From Sphaerothrix gracilis (lineage in GTDB: Bacteria; Cyanobacteriota; Cyanobacteriia; Phormidesmidales; Phormidesmidaceae), in contig NZ_JASATW010000014.1 of assembly GCF_030405905.1 (NCBI RefSeq), positions 62,001 through 126,000 of the forward strand: DNA of 64,000 bases, written 5' to 3'. Under the pieces are notes generated by a model. That model saw only the letters and a program-made list of their open reading frames with translations. It did no database searches and was not told the origin of the DNA. Below are positions 17,767 through 26,218 of the stretch, piece by piece. A program made the position numbers and the translations under genes. Position 1 is the stretch's first letter. Each line of letters starts with the position of its first letter.

Positions 17767-18825
17767 ATGATTGTAGTTCTTAAACCAGGTACGCCAACCC
17801 CGGAAATTGATCAGCTAGCGCAGGAGTTCCAGAGTCAGGGACTGAATCCTGAAAAAATTGTGGGCAAGCATAAAGTGGTGATTGGTCTGGTGGGTGACAC
17901 CGCAGACTTAGATCCACTGCAGCTGCGAGAACTAAGCCCCTGGATTGAGCAGGTTTTGAGGGTTGAAAAGCCTTTTAAGCGAGCTAGCCGCGATTATCGC
18001 CACGGTGAAGCCAGCACGGTTACGGTGACAACGCCAAACGGTCCCGTTCATTTAGGTGAGCAGCACCCCATTGCCGTCGTAGCAGGACCTTGCTCGGTGG
18101 AAAACGAGGCCATGATTATTGCTACGGCCCAGCAGGTACAGGCAGCAGGTGCTCATTTTCTGCGGGGCGGAGCCTATAAGCCTCGAACATCTCCTTACGC
18201 TTTTCAAGGTCACGGAGAGAGCGCCTTAGAACTGCTAGCGGCAGCGCGGGAAGCTTCAGGGCTAGGCATCATCACCGAAGTGATGGATACGGCTGATGTG
18301 GAAAAAGTGGCGGCAGTGGCAGATGTCCTGCAGGTAGGCGCTCGCAATATGCAAAACTTTGCGCTGCTGAAAAAAGTAGGGGCGCAAGATAAGCCTGTGC
18401 TGCTGAAGCGCGGTATGTCAGCGACCATTGACGAGTGGCTGATGGCGGCTGAGTATGTTTTAGCGGCGGGCAACCCCAATGTAATTCTCTGTGAGCGTGG
18501 TATCCGAACTTTCGATCGCCAATATGCGCGCAACACTTTAGATCTGGCCGCTATTCCGGTGCTGCGCAGTCTGACCCATCTCCCTATCATGATTGATCCC
18601 AGTCACGGCACCGGACAGGCTGAGTATGTACCGGCGATGGCGATGGCTGCGATCGCGGCAGGGACAGATGCCCTAATGATTGAAGTACACCCCAACCCGG
18701 CTAAGGCTCTATCCGATGGCCCTCAATCTTTAGCGCCGCCGCAGTTTGATCAGCTCATGGCTCAGCTTGCCGTTTTGGGCAAGACCTTGAATCGGTGGCC
18801 TCGTCAGTCAGCGATCGCTGGCTGA
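17767..18825 (+). CDS. aroF: 3-deoxy-7-phosphoheptulonate synthase (DAHP synthase)
   Basis: Condenses phosphoenolpyruvate with erythrose 4-phosphate, the first step of the shikimate pathway for aromatic amino acids and quinones. The 352-residue protein is the class with an N-terminal ferredoxin-like regulatory domain (~1-75: MIVVLKPGTPTPEIDQL...). The TIM-barrel follows with VAGPCSVE (~99-106), GGAYKPRTSPYAFQG (~137-151), KRGMSAT, DPSHGTG and the C-terminal IEVHPNPAKALSDG. All family blocks are present. The 3' end overlaps the convergent patU-like gene by 18 bases. Confidence 0.95.
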   Translation: MIVVLKPGTPTPEIDQLAQEFQSQGLNPEKIVGKHKVVIGLVGDTADLDPLQLRELSPWIEQVLRVEKPFKRASRDYRHGEASTVTVTTPNGPVHLGEQHPIAVVAGPCSVENEAMIIATAQQVQAAGAHFLRGGAYKPRTSPYAFQGHGESALELLAAAREASGLGIITEVMDTADVEKVAAVADVLQVGARNMQNFALLKKVGAQDKPVLLKRGMSATIDEWLMAAEYVLAAGNPNVILCERGIRTFDRQYARNTLDLAAIPVLRSLTHLPIMIDPSHGTGQAEYVPAMAMAAIAAGTDALMIEVHPNPAKALSDGPQSLAPPQFDQLMAQLAVLGKTLNRWPRQSAIAG

Positions 18826-20100
18826 TTCGTCAGAACCAGGCTTTTGGGAAGCGGCACCGCGATCGTTAACTTGAACCTGCAAAATATGCTGCACCTGTAC
18901 TTCCATCTGCTTCAGCAGTTCTACAATGGCAGGCAACGCCTCCACCTGGTTAGCCGCAAGGCTGAGATCTTGGCGGGCGCGATCGCGAATCTCATAGATC
19001 CGCTGCTGTAAAACTTGGGCCATGTCCAGCGCGTCTCGGCCCAGCTTGTCAATCTGCTGTTGCTGATAGAATTTCAGCGCCGCGCCGCGCAAAACCTGTA
19101 GGGTCGCTTCTTCACCCTGATTGCCTGGCATAACCCGAAATCGCAGCAAAACGCGCGTATTCTCATAAAGCCGCTCAATTTCTACCTGCTTGGCTTTCTG
19201 CAAAGGGATGAGAGAAATATGAGTCAGCAGCTTGAACTCATTAATGACTCCTTGAAATCTATCGATTTCTAAGTTCTCCAGAATAGACTGAGGAACACCG
19301 TCTTTGCTCCACAGAATTCTGCCGCACTCCGGCGTCCTTTCAAAATAAAGCCGCCCGATCCCTTCGTCTAAAACCTGGCTGAGCAAAGCCTGCATTAGCT
19401 CCTTGGGGGGCAAGTGGCGTAGCGACTCAATTGAGCTGGCCTGATGCTTAGACTCGACCTGCAGATGGAGGGGAGGGCGCACTTTAGAGCGCGATGCCTG
19501 CATGACCGCAGGAGAACCCGCCTGAGCGGTTCCTGTGGCTGAGCTGATGCTTTGCGGGTTTGCAGACGGCGTTTGCTGCGGTTGTGGAGCTGACGTTTGA
19601 GCTGCAACTGCTTCAGAGCTACTTTCATCTAGCTGCTCTGGCGTATCGACAACAAGGGTGGGCTGAAGATTTTGTTCGCGATAGTCATCCTGACGGTTAG
19701 GGGCCCGCTGTTGTACTTGCTCAGAGGCGTCTTTTTGACTTTGAGAAGCCTGCTCTGCCTTTTGTTTGGCTTTGGCAGAATAACTCAGATACTTAGATAG
19801 TGTATCTCGATGCCACTCTGATGAAATTGGCCAGGAAACAATCGAGCAGTTGATATAAGCAATTAAGCGCCTGACATAGTCGGCTGCTGCTCGGTCATTC
19901 GGATTGACCATACCTAAGTTGAGCCGACTACCTTCAATTGAAAGCGGCAAGACTTGGTAATATAGGCAAGCCTCAAAGGGCAAAATGCCATCGACTAGAG
20001 TAAACATTTGCTTTAAGTCGGCTCTCTGAGCAGCCGGAGACGACTCATTGGCGGAGGATGAAAGCGATAAGTCAGTGGGATTTTCAGGGGCGGTTGGCAT
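18808..20100 (-). CDS. patU: PatU-like protein (degenerate PilB/GspE N-terminal-type domains)
   Basis: 430 residues. An N-terminal ~90-residue domain (LPFEACLYYQVLPLSIEGSRLNLGM...) resembles the MshEN/PilB N-terminal domain. A Gln/Ser-rich linker follows (~120-220). The C-terminal ~200 residues contain GIGRLYFERT, SKDGVPQSILENL and FRVMPGNQGEEATLQVLRGAA, like the second N-domain of PilB without any ATPase motor. Such proteins are often called pilus assembly proteins. The gene directly follows hetZ on the same strand, the order described for hetZ-patU in Anabaena (where patU is split as patU5 and patU3), so I call it PatU-like. Function: possibly cell division or patterning with HetZ; inference from gene order. 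Confidence 0.6.
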   Translation of the reverse strand: MPTAPENPTDLSLSSSANESSPAAQRADLKQMFTLVDGILPFEACLYYQVLPLSIEGSRLNLGMVNPNDRAAADYVRRLIAYINCSIVSWPISSEWHRDTLSKYLSYSAKAKQKAEQASQSQKDASEQVQQRAPNRQDDYREQNLQPTLVVDTPEQLDESSSEAVAAQTSAPQPQQTPSANPQSISSATGTAQAGSPAVMQASRSKVRPPLHLQVESKHQASSIESLRHLPPKELMQALLSQVLDEGIGRLYFERTPECGRILWSKDGVPQSILENLEIDRFQGVINEFKLLTHISLIPLQKAKQVEIERLYENTRVLLRFRVMPGNQGEEATLQVLRGAALKFYQQQQIDKLGRDALDMAQVLQQRIYEIRDRARQDLSLAANQVEALPAIVELLKQMEVQVQHILQVQVNDRGAASQKPGSDESASDR

Positions 20101-20234
20101 GGCAGCGGATGGAGCAACTGAGCCTACTATTATTGTCGAGCCTATGCACCTGCTTCAGGAAGTTGCCATTATTTTTAGGGCAATTCGTAACAGATATCTA
20201 AAGATACCCCAAAACTACAGGGGGCAATCGCCGT

Positions 20235-21368
20235 TCAAACAGCAGCATTGCGTAAGTCCTGAGCAGTTAAATAAAGCTTAGCCCACTCAGAGAGAACTTG
20301 TTTAGGTCGTAAATTAAGCTCTTTTGCAACGAGGTCAACGCTCTTTCCATCCTTGAAAGCACTGAGTAAATGTTGCTGCTGCGGATCGCAAGTAGCAAAG
20401 AATTCTTGCCACTGAATTGGCGTCAGACCCAAATTATGCTCTTTCAAAGATGTTTTGAGCCAGCTATGGACAAGCTGGGGCTGTTCTTTGAGGGTAAAGA
20501 CACGGATGGCATGATAGCTAATCTTTTCTCTCAGTCGATAAACCTGCTGGATAGGCATGGCTAACTGCTGAGCGATCATCTCCTGGCTATAGCCCTGCAG
20601 ATGCAGCTCTAACCACTGGGTTGCTTGGGAATCAAGATGCTCGGATAGATATCGTAAAAACCGTTCTTTCACCTGAGTGCGCGCTGCTTGTTGTTCCACC
20701 CAGTCCTGTTGTTCCTGATAGGCTGCCAGGGTTTGAAGATCGAGCAAGCTGAGAGAGCTTTCGTCGTCATTGGTAGCAATTTCATCTGAAATCAGCCGCA
20801 CTAAGTCATTAGTCGGCACCTGAGTCATGCCGCCTTTTTGGGAGCGTCTGAGGTAGTTGACAAAGCGGTAAACCAATAGCGGCTGGTTACGAATAGGGCG
20901 CAGGCAATATTCTTCAATGCTGGCTAGCATCAGCGTGTTGCGGAGCCGTCGGCTAGACGTGCATTCTGAAATCCAGTCGATTTGCCGCCGCAGATGATTA
21001 TCGCTTTGCAGCATCTCCTGAATTACTTCCTGTAAAACATCTGTTACTGTCCGCCGCCGATCGCGGCTCAGAGCAATCCAGGTACGAATCTTGCTGCGGA
21101 TTAAAAACAGGCTGCCCAAACGCTTAATTAACTGCTGATAGGCCCGTTCGGGGGTTACGTCCCAATAGCGCTGCTGTAAGATGCGATAGCGATATTCAAT
21201 CGCCTGCCGAACTACCGCCAGCTCAACATCGCTGTACTGCTCAAAACGCTGCGGGTTACTGCCAATAAGCCACTGGGTAACCGCTGCATGTACGGCGGGA
21301 GTTTGATTGGGATAATCTTTCTGTAGGCGTGATTGCCACTTATGCGTCAGGTCTTCAGCCAATGGCAT
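20235..21368 (-). CDS. hetZ: HetZ family protein
   Basis: 377 residues from the ATG at 21368 (the frame runs open to 21428, adding unlike residues). The sequence fits my memory of the HetZ family: IALSRDRRRTVTDVLQEVIQ, then EEYCLRPIRNQPLLVYRFVNYLRR, and a C-terminal half resembling sigma-region-4-like helix-turn-helix proteins (QGYSQEMIAQQLAMPIQQVYRL and LVAKELNLRPKQVLSEW). HetZ in Anabaena is a DNA-binding regulator needed for heterocyst differentiation; homologues occur in non-heterocystous filamentous strains, where a link to cell division has been proposed. Next gene downstream is the PatU-like one, and a small coiled-coil gene lies upstream. Presence does not prove this organism makes heterocysts. 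Confidence 0.75.
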   Translation of the reverse strand: MPLAEDLTHKWQSRLQKDYPNQTPAVHAAVTQWLIGSNPQRFEQYSDVELAVVRQAIEYRYRILQQRYWDVTPERAYQQLIKRLGSLFLIRSKIRTWIALSRDRRRTVTDVLQEVIQEMLQSDNHLRRQIDWISECTSSRRLRNTLMLASIEEYCLRPIRNQPLLVYRFVNYLRRSQKGGMTQVPTNDLVRLISDEIATNDDESSLSLLDLQTLAAYQEQQDWVEQQAARTQVKERFLRYLSEHLDSQATQWLELHLQGYSQEMIAQQLAMPIQQVYRLREKISYHAIRVFTLKEQPQLVHSWLKTSLKEHNLGLTPIQWQEFFATCDPQQQHLLSAFKDGKSVDLVAKELNLRPKQVLSEWAKLYLTAQDLRNAAV

Positions 21369-21523
21369 TCGTAAGCAACCCCCAACTCTCCAATACAACC
21401 GCAGGTAGACATGGCTCTCCAGCCTCAATGCAAACGGTATTTTGCATTTAATCCTACCAGCAGGCTGCTGTAGCAGACTACATAATAAGAAATTCGGAGA
21501 CTATCTGCGCCTCCAACCTGGGC

Positions 21524-21784
21524 TTAGCCCTTGCCGGTCTGCTGCTTTTCCAATGCGTAGACCAATTGCTGCAGCGTCTCAGTCAGGATATTAAGCTGTG
21601 CTAAGGAGCGGTCTTGATTCTCAACTAGCGTCTGAATCGCGTCTGTTAGGGCAAAAATCTGATAGCCCTGCTGTTGAGTTTGCTGAGCGATCGCATCTAC
21701 CCGTTCAGATAGGCAATTGATTGTTTCTGTCCCGGCTAATACCGTTTCGCCAATCTTCTGAATTATCTGATCGCTCTGACTCAA
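21524..21784 (-). CDS. Small coiled-coil protein upstream of hetZ
   Basis: An 86-residue polar protein, almost entirely helical, with heptad-like spacing (IIQKIGETVLAGTETINCLSE, then ALTDAIQTLVENQDRSLAQL and LNILTETLQQLVYALEKQ). No signal peptide or membrane segment. I do not recognise a family. The ATG at 21784 is the only good start. It lies 155 bases before hetZ on the same strand, so it could share its promoter. Likely a small oligomerising partner; function unknown. Confidence 0.65.
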   Translation of the reverse strand: MSQSDQIIQKIGETVLAGTETINCLSERVDAIAQQTQQQGYQIFALTDAIQTLVENQDRSLAQLNILTETLQQLVYALEKQQTGKG

Positions 21785-22184
21785 AATAGCTGCTCCACTC
21801 TAGTTCAGTGGTCTTCATAATACCCCTTCTGTTTGCTAGCAGCTTCACTCAGGTGGGAGACTGTAGTGCATTTGTTTCTAACCACCTAAAAAACGGAACC
21901 AATCGCCTCAGGCAGCGTCTAGAGGGCTAAGATTACCAAGCTTTTGAGCGGGTGCTAAGCCAAATTCAACTTAAACGGCATTGCTTTTCCCAATCTGCAA
22001 AAACAGGTTGCTTAATCAACACTGCCTTCACGGAAACTTTATAAAACAGGGCTATTTGTTCAGTATTTTGCGAAGATTGTCAGAATCTTCCTTTCGGTGC
22101 TATCTCAACTCCAAGCAGAGTTTGTAACGTCGTAGGTAATCGCGTCTAAATCCATTTGTACACTGCACTTCTGTGCTGCAGCCC
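21785..22184. other. Divergent spacer upstream of the sugar transferase gene
   Basis: 400 bases without a supported gene. It should hold promoters for the coiled-coil/hetZ group (minus) and the sugar transferase (plus). One short palindrome AAGATT-GTCAG-AATCTT (22073-22089) lies 95 bases before the sugar transferase ATG and could be a regulator site. Confidence 0.4.
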
Positions 22185-22937
22185 ATGACTCAATCGTCTA
22201 ATCTGAGAGCATCGAAGCCAGTTTTTCCTATAGCTGCTTCTAATCCTTTGAACAACTCCTTGACGCAGCCAACTGCGGCCCGCACCTTAGAGAATGTGGC
22301 TGCCTCGATCGCTGTTTTTGATCCCATGCCACATCCTTCCACCTTGAGCGCAGTCAAGCGCCTGATCGATATCACAGGTGCCCTAATTGGGCTAATTGTT
22401 TTAGCAATTTTGTTTGTTCCAATTGCAATCACCATCAAGCTTGATAGCCCAGGTCCCATCTTTTATTCTCAAACCCGTTACGGTTTGAAAGGGCAACCCT
22501 TCCAAATTTGGAAGTTGCGCTCAATGGTGCAGGATGCTGATCGGCTGAAGAATTTAGTCCCCAATGAAGCCGCAGGTCTGATATTTAAAAATGAAACCGA
22601 TCCGCGTATTACCCGCGTAGGTCGCTTTCTACGGAAAACTAGCTTAGATGAGTTTCCCCAATTCTGGAATATTTTGCGGGGAGATATGAGTATTGTCGGG
22701 ACTCGCCCACCAACGGGCGATGAAGTGGCTAAGTATTCTGAGCATCACTGGCAACGGTTGAATGTTAAGCCTGGTCTGACCGGCCAGTGGCAGGTGAGTG
22801 GCCGCTCCCAAATTAAAGACTTTGAAGAGATTGTTAGCCTAGATCTAGAGTATCAGTCCCTCTGGACGCCGCTGTACGACCTCCAAATTATTGTTCGTAC
22901 CGTTGTGGTGCTGGTGCGAGGAACGGGGGCCTGCTAG
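22185..22937 (+). CDS. Bacterial sugar transferase (polyprenyl-phosphate sugar-1-phosphate transferase)
   Basis: Starts exopolysaccharide or glycan assembly by moving a sugar-1-phosphate onto a polyprenyl-phosphate carrier in the membrane. The 250-residue protein has a ~55-residue polar N-terminus, then KRLIDITGALIGLIVL, one membrane segment (~60-85), and the catalytic PF02397 domain: GPIFYSQTRYGLKGQPF, KLRSMVQDAD, LRKTSLDEFPQFWN, LRGDMSIVGTRPP, KPGLTGQWQVSGRS. The ATG at 22185 is preferred over the GTG at 22173. It resembles the short WecA-less PssY/ExoY class. No other polysaccharide genes are adjacent. Confidence 0.9.
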   Translation: MTQSSNLRASKPVFPIAASNPLNNSLTQPTAARTLENVAASIAVFDPMPHPSTLSAVKRLIDITGALIGLIVLAILFVPIAITIKLDSPGPIFYSQTRYGLKGQPFQIWKLRSMVQDADRLKNLVPNEAAGLIFKNETDPRITRVGRFLRKTSLDEFPQFWNILRGDMSIVGTRPPTGDEVAKYSEHHWQRLNVKPGLTGQWQVSGRSQIKDFEEIVSLDLEYQSLWTPLYDLQIIVRTVVVLVRGTGAC

Positions 22938-22946
22938 AGCCGCAGC

Positions 22947-23774
22947 TCAAGACGGGGCTGGCTGGCAGTCAGGGCAGTAGTAGTAGCGACGGCCTCCGGC
23001 AGCTTCCTTAATAATTTTACTGCCGCACTGAAAACAGGCTTTACCCTGACGGCCAAAAACCCAGTGGCGATAGTCCTTGCGGGCGTGGCCTTGCGTTTTG
23101 AGGCGCTCTGCAATCTCTAGGTCATTAGTAATGCCGTTATGACGGTAAGACTGATGGGGAAGGGCGATCGCTGCGGTGGCAAACTGCTCAAGCTGCTTGG
23201 AAGTGCAGTCTAGCGGTCGCTGAGTGGGGTGAATCGCGGCCACATGCAGAATTTCGCTGCGCAAATAGTTGCCGATGCCTGCTAAAAACTGCTGATCGAG
23301 CAGCAGTGTCTTAAACTGGCGGCGGTAAAACTGTGAGTCTTGAACTCTAGCTAAAACTGCTGCAGGTTCTGCTTCAGGGCGCATTACATCGAGTCCAATC
23401 CGCTGAATAAAAGGATGCTCAGAAATTTGTTCATCCCGGATGACTTCAATATCTGAGGCACTGTAGAGCAGGGCCGATTTGGTCGGGTTGTGGAGAGCGA
23501 GACGAAGCTGCCGCTTAGTTTCCGGATAATTGTAGGCTCGCCGCACCATCCACTTGCCGTAAAGCTGATTGTGGCTGTAAATGTTGAGCTTATTCTCAAA
23601 GCGAATCAGCATAGCTTTGCCATAGGTTTCTACCGCTTTTACCTGACAGCCTGCTAGCTTAGCTTCATAAGGTTTGAGATGCTCGAAGGCAAAAAACACG
23701 TCTTGAACAGGCTGATGGGCGATCGCTTTTTCAATTTTGTCGGCAGCTTTACGGATTTCCGGACCTTCTGGCAT
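22947..23774 (-). CDS. nei: Formamidopyrimidine-DNA glycosylase / endonuclease VIII family
   Basis: Base-excision repair enzyme that removes oxidised bases and cuts the abasic site. From the ATG at 23774 the protein is 275 residues and starts MPEGPEI, where the proline after Met is the catalytic nucleophile and the next Glu assists. The H2TH region has GIGNYLRSEILH, and the C-terminal zinc finger shows CFQCG...YYCPDC. The MPEGPEIR start and zinc-finger sequence (VFGRQGKACFQCG) favour Nei over MutM. The open frame extends upstream to 23882 but lacks family sequence there. It follows the phosphoesterase gene on the minus strand. Confidence 0.88.
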   Translation of the reverse strand: MPEGPEIRKAADKIEKAIAHQPVQDVFFAFEHLKPYEAKLAGCQVKAVETYGKAMLIRFENKLNIYSHNQLYGKWMVRRAYNYPETKRQLRLALHNPTKSALLYSASDIEVIRDEQISEHPFIQRIGLDVMRPEAEPAAVLARVQDSQFYRRQFKTLLLDQQFLAGIGNYLRSEILHVAAIHPTQRPLDCTSKQLEQFATAAIALPHQSYRHNGITNDLEIAERLKTQGHARKDYRHWVFGRQGKACFQCGSKIIKEAAGGRRYYYCPDCQPAPS

Positions 23775-23836
23775 TCCGATTCTGGCAGATAACAGCCTTT
23801 TTATTGTGACAAGGATTGGAGCTTGATGAGCGCCTG

Positions 23837-24673
23837 CTAGGCTGCTGATTGCAGCGTAATTACCGTCAACTCTGGCGGACAAAACAGCCTGCCGGGAAGA
23901 TAGGTGCCCAAGCCGCGATTAACGTAGAGCTGATTATCGCCTATCTGCGTCAGCCCCATGGCCCATTCCCAATGCCTGACCACTTTGGCGCAGCGATCGC
24001 TCATGTAGGGAATCCGCTCCCGCAGCCACCCCGGCACAAAAGGACGAAACTGACGGAGAACCGCTGGTGCTGGCCCTATTCCTGGCAGCACAATTTGACC
24101 ACCGTGGGTATGCCCAGAGAGCTGTAGGTCTACCCGCCAGTTTTGCAAAACCTCAGCGCTGTCAGGATTATGCGATAGCACGATGCGAGGCGTGGCCGGA
24201 TCGAGCGCGTCGAGCAGGGGCCGAGGTGCAAACTCCTGAGACCAGAAATCGGGGAGACCGACCACGGGTAAGTCTGGGCCAACCGGATAGACAGTTTGAT
24301 TCCACAGAACGGGAATATCCGCCTGGGTCAGCGCGGCGGTGACTACCCGCCGCGCGTTGCACCGATAGAGATCATGATTGCCCAAGATGGCGTAAGTGCC
24401 GTAGGTGCTTTGCAGGTGCTTGAGCTGTTGGGCTAAGGCATAGGCAGGCTGCGGATCGTGGGTGACAAAATCGCCTGTGAGAAAAACCAGATCGGGCTGT
24501 AGGAGGTTACTTTCAGCGATCGCCTCTTGCAGTAGTTTATCTGAGAGTCGCTGGCCGTCATAGTGAAAATCTGAAAGCTGTACTAGCGTCAGTCCGCTGA
24601 GAGATGCGGGCAGATTGCGCATGGCAATCGATACTGGCTCAATTGTCAAAGGCCCTGTCAACAACCGATGCAT
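23837..24673 (-). CDS. Metallophosphoesterase (YkuE-like)
   Basis: A 278-residue calcineurin-type phosphoesterase. All metal-site motifs are seen: DFHYDG (~37-42, first Asp and His), TGDFVTHD (~67), GNHDLY (~97-102), then HNPD and the closing GHTHGGQI (~180). The N-terminal VSIAMRNLPASLSGL resembles the YkuE/UDP-2,3-diacylglucosamine pyrophosphatase-like group acting on lipids or at the membrane; no clear membrane segment is visible here. Substrate unknown. It lies directly upstream of nei, 62 bases apart, same strand. Confidence 0.87.
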   Translation of the reverse strand: MHRLLTGPLTIEPVSIAMRNLPASLSGLTLVQLSDFHYDGQRLSDKLLQEAIAESNLLQPDLVFLTGDFVTHDPQPAYALAQQLKHLQSTYGTYAILGNHDLYRCNARRVVTAALTQADIPVLWNQTVYPVGPDLPVVGLPDFWSQEFAPRPLLDALDPATPRIVLSHNPDSAEVLQNWRVDLQLSGHTHGGQIVLPGIGPAPAVLRQFRPFVPGWLRERIPYMSDRCAKVVRHWEWAMGLTQIGDNQLYVNRGLGTYLPGRLFCPPELTVITLQSAA

Positions 24674-24758
24674 AGGGTTTTCAGAAGTTTAGAGCATCCC
24701 CAGCGTAGCAAACCTTAACTGAAGACAGCGGCGCCAGGGGGCTTGGCTTTGCCAAAGC

Positions 24759-26030
24759 TTAATCAAGGTGCTGAGAACTCTCATTATTCTTAGCGCTGCC
24801 GGATTTGTGGTCGATGGCGATCGCCTGCTCTAAAGCGATCTTTTCTCTAGCCCGCCGAGCATAGGGCTTTAGGCTAGGGAGATCTTGACCTGTGAGAATA
24901 CTGAGGTTTTCTAAAGACATACCTTTCATCAGCATTTCCACGCACCAGGTTTGCTGAGCTTGTTCAATCCGGGGAGGCGTGCCCGCCAGGGTTGACAGAT
25001 CGGCGGTTAGTTCCTGCCAGCGCTGGGCGATCGCCTCCGCCAATAGGGGATTGCCTGTGTCGTCTAAAAATAAGGCGCTCTGTTCGCCCTTGCGATTTTT
25101 TAGCCACTGGGTCAGCGGATTGCGCGTGTAAGAACCGTAGCGATGATCCATAATCCAGCGGTTGATCGGCACCTGGCGGCTGGTTCCGGTCGTCACCTGT
25201 AGCAGATGCTGGTGACTGTTGCTGATATGGTGCGATCGCTGCAGGTTGGCTATTTCTGCTGGACTCAGTCCGGCCCCGAACAAGACGTAAACCAAAGCAT
25301 AATCTTGAGGACTGCTTTTTTTAGCGCGCTGCAAAATTAGTCGCACCAGTGAAGCCGACAGATCAGCAACCTGCTGTGATAGGTTGCGTTCGGCGCTGGC
25401 TGCCTGAGTTTCAGCGGGAGCGATCGCGGCTGGCGAAAAGGCCCCATGCAGAAACAGCAGCGTCAGGTTTTCGACAAACTCTTCGCGATCGTGCCAAAAC
25501 TCGTGAAATTCACTGGTAAATTCTAGAACTGCATAGCCAAACAGTAGAGCATTGAGCAAGCTTGCCAGCTTTTCTAAATCAATCTGACTGTCTAGATGCT
25601 TTTGTTCCAGCACAGTAGCCAGGTACTGCTGGGTATAGCGATTGGCCTGTCGCAAACCGTAGCCGAGAGCCTGCCGGTTTTCAGGGGGATACTGTCCGGC
25701 TTCTCCCACCAGCGATCGCACAAATTCGGGAATCTGGGCCAAGGATTCTAGGCAGTCTCCGGCATAGCTTTTAAGCGCCTGAGAAAGGCTACCAGCCTGA
25801 TTCACCTGATGGTTCAGCGTTTGCTGCAGCTGCTCAAATACCTTGGCGTCTTCTAAGACAGCTAAAAGCAAGCCGTGCTTGCTGCCAAAATGGCGAAACA
25901 GAGTTACCTCATTAACCCCTGCCATGTCAGCAATCTGCCGAGTTGTCGTTTCTGTAATGCCCTGAGCCGCGAAAAGCTGTAAAGCCGCCTGGATTAAACG
26001 TTTTCGGGCCGAGTTGCGCTGAGAAGTCAT
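24759..26030 (-). CDS. TetR-type regulator fused to a degenerate tyrosine-recombinase-like domain
   Basis: 423 residues from the ATG at 26030, about twice a normal TetR protein. Residues ~1-195 are TetR: RKRLIQAALQLFAAQG, then the helix-turn-helix TTTRQIADMAGVNEVTLFRH, and an effector-type helical domain. Residues ~236-395 resemble the tyrosine recombinase catalytic fold: VLFGAGLSPAEIANL (usual GLRxxEL), VPINRW, FLDD-GNPL, and a block EMLMKGMSLENLSILTGQ...Y (usual HLLxxGxxxxxIQxLLGH...Y). The catalytic Arg, His and second Arg are replaced; only the last Tyr remains, so it should not cut DNA. It probably serves for DNA binding or oligomerisation. It is divergent to desC, with two palindromes between them; one lies just before its own ATG, which points to autoregulation. 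Confidence 0.75.
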   Translation of the reverse strand: MTSQRNSARKRLIQAALQLFAAQGITETTTRQIADMAGVNEVTLFRHFGSKHGLLLAVLEDAKVFEQLQQTLNHQVNQAGSLSQALKSYAGDCLESLAQIPEFVRSLVGEAGQYPPENRQALGYGLRQANRYTQQYLATVLEQKHLDSQIDLEKLASLLNALLFGYAVLEFTSEFHEFWHDREEFVENLTLLFLHGAFSPAAIAPAETQAASAERNLSQQVADLSASLVRLILQRAKKSSPQDYALVYVLFGAGLSPAEIANLQRSHHISNSHQHLLQVTTGTSRQVPINRWIMDHRYGSYTRNPLTQWLKNRKGEQSALFLDDTGNPLLAEAIAQRWQELTADLSTLAGTPPRIEQAQQTWCVEMLMKGMSLENLSILTGQDLPSLKPYARRAREKIALEQAIAIDHKSGSAKNNESSQHLD

Positions 26031-26037
26031 AAATACA

Positions 26038-26054
26038 TGCAAGTAACGCTTGCA
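26038..26054. promoter_or_regulatory. Operator O1 (TetR regulator side)
   Basis: TGCAAGTAACGCTTGCA is an inverted repeat (TGCAAG-N5-CTTGCA) 7 bases upstream of the regulator ATG, covering its ribosome-site region. It shares its outer arms with O2. Binding here would block regulator expression. Confidence 0.7.
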
Positions 26055-26084
26055 CTTTTAAAGGTAATGCTGTTAAGCTCTAAC

Positions 26085-26101
26085 TGCAAGTGCCACTTGC
26101 A
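26085..26101. promoter_or_regulatory. Operator O2 (desC side)
   Basis: TGCAAGTGCCACTTGCA is a perfect 17-base palindrome around one central base, 47 bases (about 4.5 helix turns) from O1, start to start. It lies 118 bases upstream of desC, where a promoter would sit. Length and symmetry fit TetR-type operators. Confidence 0.75.
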
Positions 26102-26218
26102 CATAAAAGGTGGAAATATTTCACCTATCGTCTAAAACTGAATTTTTTTGCCTATCTGCGTCCACCCTATCTCTTTTAAAAACTTGTACAGATAGAGCTG
26201 TCCTAACGAGGAATTTTT

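Noticed and set aside
24759..26030. C-terminal part considered as an active integrase or mobile element gene
   Set aside because: The catalytic Arg and His positions are replaced, it is fused to a TetR domain, and there are no attachment sites around it.
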